From positions 1 through 58,373 of the forward strand of contig NZ_VJNO01000042.1 in NCBI RefSeq assembly GCF_007096885.1: 58,373 bases of DNA, in the 5' to 3' direction. A program made the position numbers and the translations under genes. Shown in pieces: positions 26,262-33,489 of this stretch (position 1 is its first letter; each line of letters opens with the position of its first letter). The stretch is from Streptomyces sp. 130 (GTDB taxonomy: Bacteria; Actinomycetota; Actinomycetes; Streptomycetales; Streptomycetaceae). The notes under the pieces were generated by a model. That model was not told the DNA's origin. It worked only from the letters and a program-made list of their open reading frames with translations, and ran no database searches.

Positions 26262-27221
26262 GTGCAGCGCTGGCGAGGCTTGGAGGACATCCCCCAGGAC
26301 TGGGGGCGCAGCGTCGTCACCATCGGCTCGTACGACGGGGTGCACCGCGGGCACCAGCTGATCATCGGCCGCGCCGTCGAGCGGGCCCGCGAGCTGGGCG
26401 TGCCGTCGGTCGTCGTGACGTTCGACCCGCACCCCAGCGAGGTGGTCCGGCCCGGCAGCCACCCGCCGCTGCTCGCCCCGCACCACCGGCGCGCCGAGCT
26501 GATGGCGGAGCTGGGCGTGGACGCGATGCTGATCCTGCCGTTCACCACGGAGTTCTCGCGGCTCGCCCCGGCCGACTTCATCGCGAAGGTGCTCGTCGAC
26601 AAGCTGCACGCCCAGCTGGTCATCGAGGGCCCCAACTTCCGTTTCGGCCACAAGGCCGCGGGGAACGTCGAGCTGCTCGCCGAGCTGGGCGCCGAGCACG
26701 ACTACCGCGTCGAGGTCATCGACCTGCGGGTGACCGGCGAGGCGGGCGGCGGCGCGCCGTTCTCCTCCACGCTCACCCGGCGCCTGGTCGCCGAGGGGGA
26801 CGTGGCCGGGGCCGCCGAGATCCTGGGCCGCCCGCACCGTGTGGAGGGCGTCGTCGTCCGGGGCGCGCAGCGCGGCCGGGAGCTGGGTTTCCCCACCGCG
26901 AACGTCGAAACCCTCCCGCACACCGCGATCCCCGCCGACGGCGTCTACGCGGGCTGGCTGCACGCGAACGGCGAGGCGATGCCCGCCGCGATCTCGGTCG
27001 GCACCAACCCGCAGTTCGACGGCACCGAGCGCACGGTGGAGGCGTACGCGATCGACCGCGTCGGCCTCGACCTGTACGGGCTGCACGTGGCCGTGGACTT
27101 CCTGGCGTACGTGCGCGGGATGCTGAAGTTCGACACGATCGACGACCTGCTGGTGGCGATGGCCGCCGATGTGAAGCGGTGCGGCGAGCTGATCGCCGCC
27201 GCCGAGGCCGGACAGGGCTGA
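26262..27221 (+). CDS. ribF: Bifunctional riboflavin kinase/FAD synthetase
   Basis: RibF makes FMN from riboflavin and FAD from FMN. The 319 residues have an N-terminal nucleotidyltransferase domain (GSYDGVHRGHQ, TFDPHPSEV, IEGPNFRFGHKAAG) and a C-terminal flavokinase domain (GRELGFPTANV, PADGVYAGWL, YDGTER-like FDGTERTVEA). I chose GTG 26262, which begins VQRWRGLEDIP and follows GAGGAGCGGTCAGA. An in-frame ATG at 26190 would overlap the upstream gene's end and lacks a better ribosome-binding site. It converges on the opp operon across a shared terminator. Confidence 0.95.
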   Translation: MQRWRGLEDIPQDWGRSVVTIGSYDGVHRGHQLIIGRAVERARELGVPSVVVTFDPHPSEVVRPGSHPPLLAPHHRRAELMAELGVDAMLILPFTTEFSRLAPADFIAKVLVDKLHAQLVIEGPNFRFGHKAAGNVELLAELGAEHDYRVEVIDLRVTGEAGGGAPFSSTLTRRLVAEGDVAGAAEILGRPHRVEGVVVRGAQRGRELGFPTANVETLPHTAIPADGVYAGWLHANGEAMPAAISVGTNPQFDGTERTVEAYAIDRVGLDLYGLHVAVDFLAYVRGMLKFDTIDDLLVAMAADVKRCGELIAAAEAGQG

Positions 27222-27228
27222 CCGCGCG

Positions 27229-27259
27229 GGGTTTCCCGGCCGGCCCGGCCGGGAAACCC
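27229..27259. terminator. Bidirectional terminator between ribF and oppF
   Basis: A 15-bp perfect inverted repeat (GGGTTTCCCGGCCGG and its complement) with a one-base centre lies between two convergent genes, ending 10 bases from the oppF stop. Confidence 0.85.
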
Positions 27260-27269
27260 GTTTCGCCCG

Positions 27270-28271
27270 TCAGACGGTCGGCGCGGTGACCTTCGCCGTG
27301 GCCCAGTGGCAAGCCACCTGTGTCTCCCCGCCGCCCGACAGGACCGGCAGGTCCTGCGTACGGCACGCGTCCGCGACCCCCGCCCGCTCCGCCTCGCCCG
27401 AGGCCAGCACCTGGCAGCGGGCGTGGAAGCGGCAGCCCGAAGGCACCCGGGACGGGTCCGGCGGCTCGCCCGTCAGCACCACCGGATCGCCCGGCGCCTC
27501 AGGCAGCACGGACAGCAGGGCCTGGGTGTACGGATGGCGCGGGGCCGTGAGGATCTGCTCGACGTCACCCGTCTCCACGATGCGGCCCAGGTACATCACC
27601 GCCACCCGGTCCGCGATGTTCCACGCCAGACCCAGGTCATGCGTCACGACCAGTGCCGAGAGCCCCAGTTCCTCGCGCAGCCGCAGCAGCAGCGCCAGGA
27701 TCTCGCCGCGCACCGACGCGTCCAGCGAGGCCACCGGCTCGTCCGCCACGATCAGCTCCGGCTCCAGGACCAGCGCCCCGGCGATCACGACGCGCTGGCG
27801 CTGACCGCCCGACAGCTCGTGCGGGTAGCGCAGGAAGAACCGCTCCGGCGGACGCAGCCCGGCCCGCGACAGCGCGTCGTGCACCGCCTGCCGCTCGTCG
27901 CCCCCGTAGCCGTGGATGCGCAGTCCCTCGGCCACCGCGTCGTACACCGTGTGGCGCGGGTTCAGCGAGCCACTGGGGTCCTGGAGGACCAGCTGGGCGC
28001 GCTTGCGGTACGCCTTGAGCGCCCGGCTCCCGTAGTCCAGCGGCTTCCCGTCGAACGTGATCTGCCCGGCCGTGGGCGGGACCAGGCCCAGCAGGGAGCG
28101 GGCCAGCGTCGTCTTGCCGCACCCCGACTCGCCGACCAGCGCGACGATCTCGCCGGGCCGGATGTCCAGGTCCACCCCGTCCACCGCACGCGCCGGTGCG
28201 GCACCGTGCCGGCCGGGGAAGGTGATCCGGAGCCCCTGCGCGCTGAGCAGGTCCACGGGGGTCGTCGTCAT
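27270..28271 (-). CDS. oppF: Oligopeptide ABC transporter ATPase, OppF-type
   Basis: This cytoplasmic ATPase subunit of a peptide importer has 333 residues: Walker A GESGCGKTT, Q-loop QLVLQDPSGSLNPR, signature LSGGQRQRV, Walker B LIVADEPVASLDAS and H-loop VVTHDLGL. The C-terminal oligopeptide-transporter extension carries the spaced Cys residues GCRFHARC, which bind a [4Fe-4S] cluster in some homologues. It is the last of four genes joined by 4-base ATGA-type overlaps, so translation is coupled with oppD. Confidence 0.93.
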   Translation of the reverse strand: MTTTPVDLLSAQGLRITFPGRHGAAPARAVDGVDLDIRPGEIVALVGESGCGKTTLARSLLGLVPPTAGQITFDGKPLDYGSRALKAYRKRAQLVLQDPSGSLNPRHTVYDAVAEGLRIHGYGGDERQAVHDALSRAGLRPPERFFLRYPHELSGGQRQRVVIAGALVLEPELIVADEPVASLDASVRGEILALLLRLREELGLSALVVTHDLGLAWNIADRVAVMYLGRIVETGDVEQILTAPRHPYTQALLSVLPEAPGDPVVLTGEPPDPSRVPSGCRFHARCQVLASGEAERAGVADACRTQDLPVLSGGGETQVACHWATAKVTAPTV

Positions 28272-29296
28272 GATGTGCTCCTTGCTTCCTCGGCGCCCGG
28301 CAGGACCGGCGCCGCCGCCCCCTCCGGACCCACCAGCACGCACGCGGCCCGCCGCCCCCGGCCCGCGTCCCGCAGCTCCTGGTCCTGCGTGGCGCAGGAT
28401 TCCAGGGCCAGGGTGCAGCGCGGGTGGAAGGTGCAGCCGGCCGGCAGCGCCGACGGGTCGGGCGGGTCGCCGGGCAGGCCCTGCGGCGCGAACCGGGACG
28501 ACGGGTCCCCGATGCGCGGGAAGGCGCCCGACAGGGCCCTGCTGTACGGGTGGTGCGCGCTCTCGTAGACCTCGGAGGCGGGGCCCTCCTCCACGACCCG
28601 GCCCGCGTACATCACGGCGAGCCGGTCGCAGGTGTCGGACAGCACCGCGAGGTCGTGGCTGATCATGATCAGGCCGAGGTCCTGCTCGGAGACCAGCTGC
28701 TCGATCAGGCGCAGGATCTGGGCCTGGATCATCACGTCCAGGGCCGTCGTCGGTTCGTCGGCGATGATCAGGCCCGGGTCGCAGGCCAGCGCCATCGCGA
28801 TCATCACGCGCTGCCGCTGCCCGCCGGACAGCTCGTGCGGGTAGGCGTCCGTCCGGGCCGCGGGCAGCCCGACCTGTTCCAGCAGCTCACCGGCGCGCTT
28901 GCGGGCCGCCGCCGGGGTCGCCTTGCTGTGCAGCAGGATCGGCTCGGCGATCTGGTCCCCGATGCGGTGCACCGCGTTCAGCGAGTGCATCGCGCCCTGG
29001 AAGACGATCGACGCGCCCGCCCAGCGGACGGCCCGGACCCGGCCCCACTTCATCGCGAGGACGTCCTCGCCGTTCAGCAGGATCTCGCCGGTCACCTTGG
29101 TGCCCGCGGGCAGCAGCCGCAGCAGGGCCAGCGCGAGGGTGGACTTGCCGCAGCCGGACTCCCCGGCGATGCCCAGCTTGCGCCCGGCCTCCACCCGGAG
29201 GTTCACGCCGCGGACGGCCCGCGCCCCGCCGGCGTACGTCACCGTCAGGTCGCGTACCTCCAGAAGAGGCGTCTTGCTGATGCTCGTCGTACTCAA
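28268..29296 (-). CDS. oppD: Oligopeptide ABC transporter ATPase, OppD-type
   Basis: The second ATPase subunit, 342 residues, has Walker A GESGCGKST, Q-loop IVFQGAMHSLNAV, signature LSGGQRQRV, Walker B LIIADEPTTALDV and H-loop MISHDLAV, plus the OppD C-terminal motif GCTFHPRC. The TTG start, whose last two bases overlap the oppC stop in the sequence TTGA, yields MSTTSISKTPLLEV. No ATG occurs near the domain start, so coupling to oppC is likely. Confidence 0.92.
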   Translation of the reverse strand: MSTTSISKTPLLEVRDLTVTYAGGARAVRGVNLRVEAGRKLGIAGESGCGKSTLALALLRLLPAGTKVTGEILLNGEDVLAMKWGRVRAVRWAGASIVFQGAMHSLNAVHRIGDQIAEPILLHSKATPAAARKRAGELLEQVGLPAARTDAYPHELSGGQRQRVMIAMALACDPGLIIADEPTTALDVMIQAQILRLIEQLVSEQDLGLIMISHDLAVLSDTCDRLAVMYAGRVVEEGPASEVYESAHHPYSRALSGAFPRIGDPSSRFAPQGLPGDPPDPSALPAGCTFHPRCTLALESCATQDQELRDAGRGRRAACVLVGPEGAAAPVLPGAEEARSTS

Positions 29297-30243
29297 CGGG
29301 CCACCCCCAGCTTGGGATTGAGGACGGACTCGATCGCGCGGCCGCACAGCGTGAACGCCAGGGCCACCAGGGCGATCGCGATGCCGGGCGGTGCCAGGTA
29401 CCACCAGTCGCCCGCACTCACCGCACCCGCGGCGCGCGCGTCCTGGAGCATGCTGCCCCAGGAGGTGATGGTCGGGTCGCCGAGGCCGAGGAAGGCGAGC
29501 GTCGCCTCGCTCAGGATCGCGCCGGAGATGGCCAGCGTGGTCTGGGCGAGCACCAGCGGCATCACGTTCGGCAGGACGTGCCGCACCATGACGTGGCCGT
29601 GGCCGCCGCCCAGCGCACGGGCGCGCTCGATGTACGGGCGGGACTCGACGGCGAGGGTCTGCGCCCGCACCAGGCGGGCGGTGGTCGGCCAGGTCGTGAC
29701 GCCGATCGCGATGATGATCGTCCACAGGGAGCGGTCCATCACGGAGGCGAGCGCGACCGCGAGGACCAGCGTCGGCATCACCAGGAACCAGTCGGTCACC
29801 CGCATCAGCACCGTCGAGTACCAGCCGCGGAAGTGGCCGGCGACGATCCCCACGATCGTGCCGATGGCCACGCACAGGAACGCGGCGAGCAGCCCCACGG
29901 TCAGCGAGACGCGCGCGCCCCACACGAGCAGCGCGAGCACACTGCGCCCGAACTGGTCGGTGCCGAGCGGGTACTCACCGCTCGGTGCTTCGAGCGCGCC
30001 GCCGGACGCCTCGGTGACGCTCTCCGAGTCGGCGCCGACGAGCTGGGGCGCGGCGAGGGCGACCAGGGCGATGAGCACCAGGCCGCCGAGGCCCCACATG
30101 CCGCCCTTGTGCCTGCGGTACTCCCGCCAGAAGCGGGCCGCGGACTGGCGTTTGCGGGCCCGGGCCAGCGCGCGGGCGCTCCGGACGGGCTCGGGCGGGG
30201 CCGGCGCCGGGGTCGGCGTGGGCATGGAATCGGTCGTGGTCAT
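29293..30243 (-). CDS. oppC: Oligopeptide ABC transporter permease, OppC-type
   Basis: This inner-membrane permease of 316 residues starts with a 40-residue Pro/Ala- and Arg-rich cytosolic segment. The OppC N-terminal helix GLGGLVLIALVALAAPQLV and the signature PLGTDQFGRSVLALLVWGARVSL follow. The EAA-type loop around IERARALGGGHGHVMVRHVLPNV contacts the ATPase. Six membrane spans are expected. The start overlaps the oppB stop as ATGA. Confidence 0.93.
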   Translation of the reverse strand: MTTTDSMPTPTPAPAPPEPVRSARALARARKRQSAARFWREYRRHKGGMWGLGGLVLIALVALAAPQLVGADSESVTEASGGALEAPSGEYPLGTDQFGRSVLALLVWGARVSLTVGLLAAFLCVAIGTIVGIVAGHFRGWYSTVLMRVTDWFLVMPTLVLAVALASVMDRSLWTIIIAIGVTTWPTTARLVRAQTLAVESRPYIERARALGGGHGHVMVRHVLPNVMPLVLAQTTLAISGAILSEATLAFLGLGDPTITSWGSMLQDARAAGAVSAGDWWYLAPPGIAIALVALAFTLCGRAIESVLNPKLGVAR

Positions 30244-31319
30244 CGGCCCACCCGGGGATCGAGCAGCGGATACAGCACATCGGCAAGGGTGTTCGCCAGG
30301 ATCACCGCGGTGGCGAAGACGAAGAACAGGCCCTGGACGAGTGGCAGGTCGGGGGTGCTGAGGCCCTGGTAGAAGAGGGAGCCGAGGCCCGGCCAGGAGA
30401 ACACGGTCTCCACCAGGATCTGCCCGGCGACCACATGTCCCAGGTTGACGAACATCAGCGTGAAGGTGGGCAGCATCGCGTTGGGCACGGCGTGCTTGCG
30501 GCGCACGACGTCGTCCCGCAGCCCCTTGGCGCGGGCGGTCGTCAGGTAGTCGCTGCCCATCTCGTCCAGCAGCGAGGACCGCATCACCAGCAGCGTCTGC
30601 GCGTACCCGACCGCCACCAGGGTGATGACCGGGAGCACCATGTGATGCGCCACGTCGATGACGTAATCGAGCCCGCTGGTGTCGCCCGACGACATCCCGC
30701 CCGTCGGGAACATGCCCGGGATCGGGCCGACGCCCACCGAGAAGACGATGATCAGGAGCAGTCCCAGCCAGAACGACGGCACCGAGTACAGCGTGAGCGC
30801 GAGCGCGGTGTTGAAGCGGTCGCCGGCCGAGCCGTTGCGCCAGGCGGTGCGGGTGCCGAGCCAGATGCCGATGATGCTGTAGAGGACGTAGGCGGTGCCG
30901 GTGAGCAGCAGTGTCGCCGGCAGCTTCTCGACGATCTTGTCGATGACCGGTGCGTGGTACGCGTACGAGGCACCGAAGTCGCCGGTGAGCGCGTCCCCGA
31001 TGTAGCTGGTGAACTGCTGCCACATCGGCTGGTCGAGGCCGAACTGATGGCGCATCGATTCCAGCTGTTCGGCCGACACGCGCCGGCCGCCCGTCATCTG
31101 TTTGACGGGGTCGCTCGGAATGAGCCGGAAGAGGAAGAAGCTGGTGACCAGTACCGCGAACAGCGAGACGACGGCGCCCGCGATCTTGGCGGCCACATAT
31201 TTCAGATAGGCCGTGGTGTTGCGCGCCCGTGGACCGCGTGCGGCCGAGGGGCCGGCCGGAGGGCCGTCCGTGGCCGCGTCCGCCTGTTGCACGAGCGCCG
31301 GAGTGCTGTCAGCTGTCAT
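30240..31319 (-). CDS. oppB: Oligopeptide ABC transporter permease, OppB-type
   Basis: The 359-residue permease partner has a 40-residue soluble N-terminus, then AGAVVSLFAVLVTSFFLFRLIPSD, the OppB periplasmic segment LGLDQP-like FGLDQPMWQQF, and the cytoplasmic loop YLTTARAKGLRDDVVRRKHAVPNAMLP. It ends in the helix before LYPLLDPRVGR. Its ATG lies 99 bases after the binding-protein gene, a spacer filled by an 18-bp hairpin. Confidence 0.93.
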   Translation of the reverse strand: MTADSTPALVQQADAATDGPPAGPSAARGPRARNTTAYLKYVAAKIAGAVVSLFAVLVTSFFLFRLIPSDPVKQMTGGRRVSAEQLESMRHQFGLDQPMWQQFTSYIGDALTGDFGASYAYHAPVIDKIVEKLPATLLLTGTAYVLYSIIGIWLGTRTAWRNGSAGDRFNTALALTLYSVPSFWLGLLLIIVFSVGVGPIPGMFPTGGMSSGDTSGLDYVIDVAHHMVLPVITLVAVGYAQTLLVMRSSLLDEMGSDYLTTARAKGLRDDVVRRKHAVPNAMLPTFTLMFVNLGHVVAGQILVETVFSWPGLGSLFYQGLSTPDLPLVQGLFFVFATAVILANTLADVLYPLLDPRVGR

Positions 31320-31353
31320 GGGGAACTCTCGTTACTCGTGTCGTTCCTGGAAA

Positions 31354-31398
31354 GAACCGGCCGGCGCGGGTCGGTACCGCACCCGCGCCGGCCGGTTC
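31354..31398 (-). promoter_or_regulatory. 18-bp stem-loop between binding-protein and permease genes
   Basis: Bases 31354-31371 and 31381-31398 are perfectly complementary over 18 bp around a 9-base loop. The minus strand then reads TTTCC. It starts 21 bases after the binding-protein stop. Such hairpins in binding-protein operons usually protect the upstream mRNA or terminate part of the transcripts, giving more binding protein than permease. Confidence 0.75.
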
Positions 31399-31418
31399 CT
31401 CGCATCCCGTTCGAGAAC

Positions 31419-33293
31419 CTACTCGCGATCGTCCGCGGTGGTGCGGCGGCGCCGCGAGATCAGGAAGCCGCCACCTGCGAGGACCACGACCACCACCACG
31501 ATTCCGATGATCACACCGGTGGAGGAGCCGGAGCTGCCGCTGTCCGAAGTGTCGTCACCGCTCGCCGGAACGGCCGACCACCAGCTCCAGTAACCGTCCT
31601 GGCCGTAGATGTTGCCGGCCGCCTCGGGCATGGTCGTGATCGACTTGATCTGGTCGGTGCGGTACGCCTCGACCGCGTTCGGGTAGGCCATGACGTTCAT
31701 GTACCCGGAGTCGTACAGCCACGACTGCATCTGCCCGACGATCTCGGCCCGCTTCGCGGGGTCGTACTCGGCGAGCTGCTTCTTGTACAGCTCGTCGTAC
31801 GACTTGTCGCAGATGAAGTTGTCGGTGGCGGCACTCGCCTTGGCCTTGGTGGGCAGGGCCGCGCAGGTGTGGATGCCGAGGACGAAGTCCGGGTCCGGGT
31901 TGACCGACCAGCCGTCGAAGGCGAGGTCGTACTCACCGGCGTACCAGGGCACGGAGACGTCGTCCAGGCAGTCGACCTTCAGCCCGATGCCGAGCTTGCC
32001 CCACCACTCCTTCAGGTACTTGCCGACCGCCTTGTCGTTCGGGTCGGTGGCGTGGCACAGGATGCGCAGGTCGAGCGGCTTGCCGTCCTTGCCGACGCGC
32101 TGGTCGCCCTTGAGCTTGTAACCCGCCTCGTCCAGCAGCTTCGCGGCCTTGTCGGGGTCGTAGCCCAGCGCCTGGTCGGCGGAGGGCTCCCAGGCGTACG
32201 CCGAGAAGCGCGGCGGGATGTAGCCCTTGCCCTCGACGGCGTGCCCCTGGAACACCTTGTCGATGATCGTCTCGCGGTCGATCGACAGGAACAGCGCCTG
32301 GCGCACCTTCTGGTCCAGCAGCGCCTTGTTGCCGTTGCCGAACTTCTCGCCGTCCTTGGTCCGCGCGCCGGGGTTGGTGGCCAGCGCGTAGAAGCGGCGG
32401 CCGGGGCCCTCGTTGACCTTGATGTTCTTGTCGCCCTTGAGCGAGTCCGCCTGAGCGGGCGTCAGCGCGGGCGAACCGGCGACGAAGGAGACCTCACCCT
32501 TGCGCAGGGCGGCGACGGCGGCGTCCTGGTCCTTGTACGTCTTGAAGACCAGCTCGTCGAACTTCGGCGCCCCGCGCCAGAAGTCCTTGTTGGCCTTGAG
32601 CTTCACGTACTGGTCGACCTTGTAGTCCGTCAGGATGAACGGGCCGTTGCCGACGACCGGGAACTTCGTGTCGTTGTTGAACTTCGAGAAGTCCCCGACC
32701 TTCTCCCACACGTGCTTCGGCACTATCGGCACGTCGAGCGCGGCCATGGTGGCCTGCGGCTCCTTGAGCTCGATGACCAGCTTCGTCGGACTGGGGGCGG
32801 TGACCTTCTTGAAGTTGGTGACGAAGCTGCCGTTGGCTTGGGCCGCGGCCTCGTCGTCCATGATCTTGTTGAACGTCCAGGCGGCGTCCTCGGCGGTCGC
32901 CTGCTGCCCGTCGGACCACTTCGAATCGCTCCGAATGGTGTACGTCCACGTCAGCTTGTCGGCGGAGGGCTCCCACTTGGTCGCCAGACCGGGGATGGCG
33001 TGGTTGTCCTTGGCGTCGTAGTTCGTCAGGAAGTCGTACATCAGCCGCGTGACGCTGGTGCTCAGCAGCTTCTGGGCGAGGAACGGGCTCAGGGAGTCGA
33101 CGCTCTGCGCGACCGCGACGGTAAGCGTCTTGTTGCCGCTGTCGGCGGCCTGCGCCTGCTGGGGCGCGGCCCCGAGGGGCATTCCGGGCACGACGGACCC
33201 GGCCGCGAGAGCGAGGGCGGCGGCACCGGAGGCCAGGAGCACACGCAGACGTGAGCGTGGCGGTGCGGAGGAGGGTGGAACTCTTACGACCAT
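31419..33293 (-). CDS. oppA: Peptide-binding protein with C-terminal membrane anchor (OppA/DppA family)
   Basis: This 624-residue family 5 solute-binding protein has a Sec signal (hydrophobic core about 17-36, likely cleavage after AQA near 49) without a lipobox Cys. The binding domain begins TLTVAVAQSVDSLSPFLAQ and includes YTIRSDSKWSDGQQATAEDAAWTFN and the hinge KLKANKDFWRGAPKFDEL. After a Ser/Gly/Asp-rich linker it ends with a hydrophobic helix at 593-613 and RRRRTTADDRE. It is therefore probably held at the outer membrane face by a protein anchor rather than a lipid. It heads the opp operon. Confidence 0.9.
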   Translation of the reverse strand: MVVRVPPSSAPPRSRLRVLLASGAAALALAAGSVVPGMPLGAAPQQAQAADSGNKTLTVAVAQSVDSLSPFLAQKLLSTSVTRLMYDFLTNYDAKDNHAIPGLATKWEPSADKLTWTYTIRSDSKWSDGQQATAEDAAWTFNKIMDDEAAAQANGSFVTNFKKVTAPSPTKLVIELKEPQATMAALDVPIVPKHVWEKVGDFSKFNNDTKFPVVGNGPFILTDYKVDQYVKLKANKDFWRGAPKFDELVFKTYKDQDAAVAALRKGEVSFVAGSPALTPAQADSLKGDKNIKVNEGPGRRFYALATNPGARTKDGEKFGNGNKALLDQKVRQALFLSIDRETIIDKVFQGHAVEGKGYIPPRFSAYAWEPSADQALGYDPDKAAKLLDEAGYKLKGDQRVGKDGKPLDLRILCHATDPNDKAVGKYLKEWWGKLGIGLKVDCLDDVSVPWYAGEYDLAFDGWSVNPDPDFVLGIHTCAALPTKAKASAATDNFICDKSYDELYKKQLAEYDPAKRAEIVGQMQSWLYDSGYMNVMAYPNAVEAYRTDQIKSITTMPEAAGNIYGQDGYWSWWSAVPASGDDTSDSGSSGSSTGVIIGIVVVVVVLAGGGFLISRRRRTTADDRE

Positions 33294-33434
33294 GGTCTGG
33301 GACCTCGTGTCATGACTCGCACGGGAAGGCGTGTTGAACTTCGGTTCGCCGGCTGGTGTTGCGAAGGTTTATCAGCGGTGGTCGAGCCGCGTCAACGGTC
33401 CTCGAAACGGCGTGTGGTCTGCGGATATGCCAAA

Positions 33435-33466
33435 AGGGTCCGCATCGCGGAGACGATGCGGACCCT
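33435..33466 (-). terminator. Intrinsic terminator of the EspI-like gene
   Basis: A 13-bp perfect stem (AGGGTCCGCATCG and its complement) with a 6-base loop is followed on the minus strand by TTTT. It lies 24 bases beyond the stop of the leftward ATPase gene and is one of the few in this window with a real U-tract. Confidence 0.85.
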
Positions 33467-33489
33467 CATTGGTCGAGACCTCTGACGCC

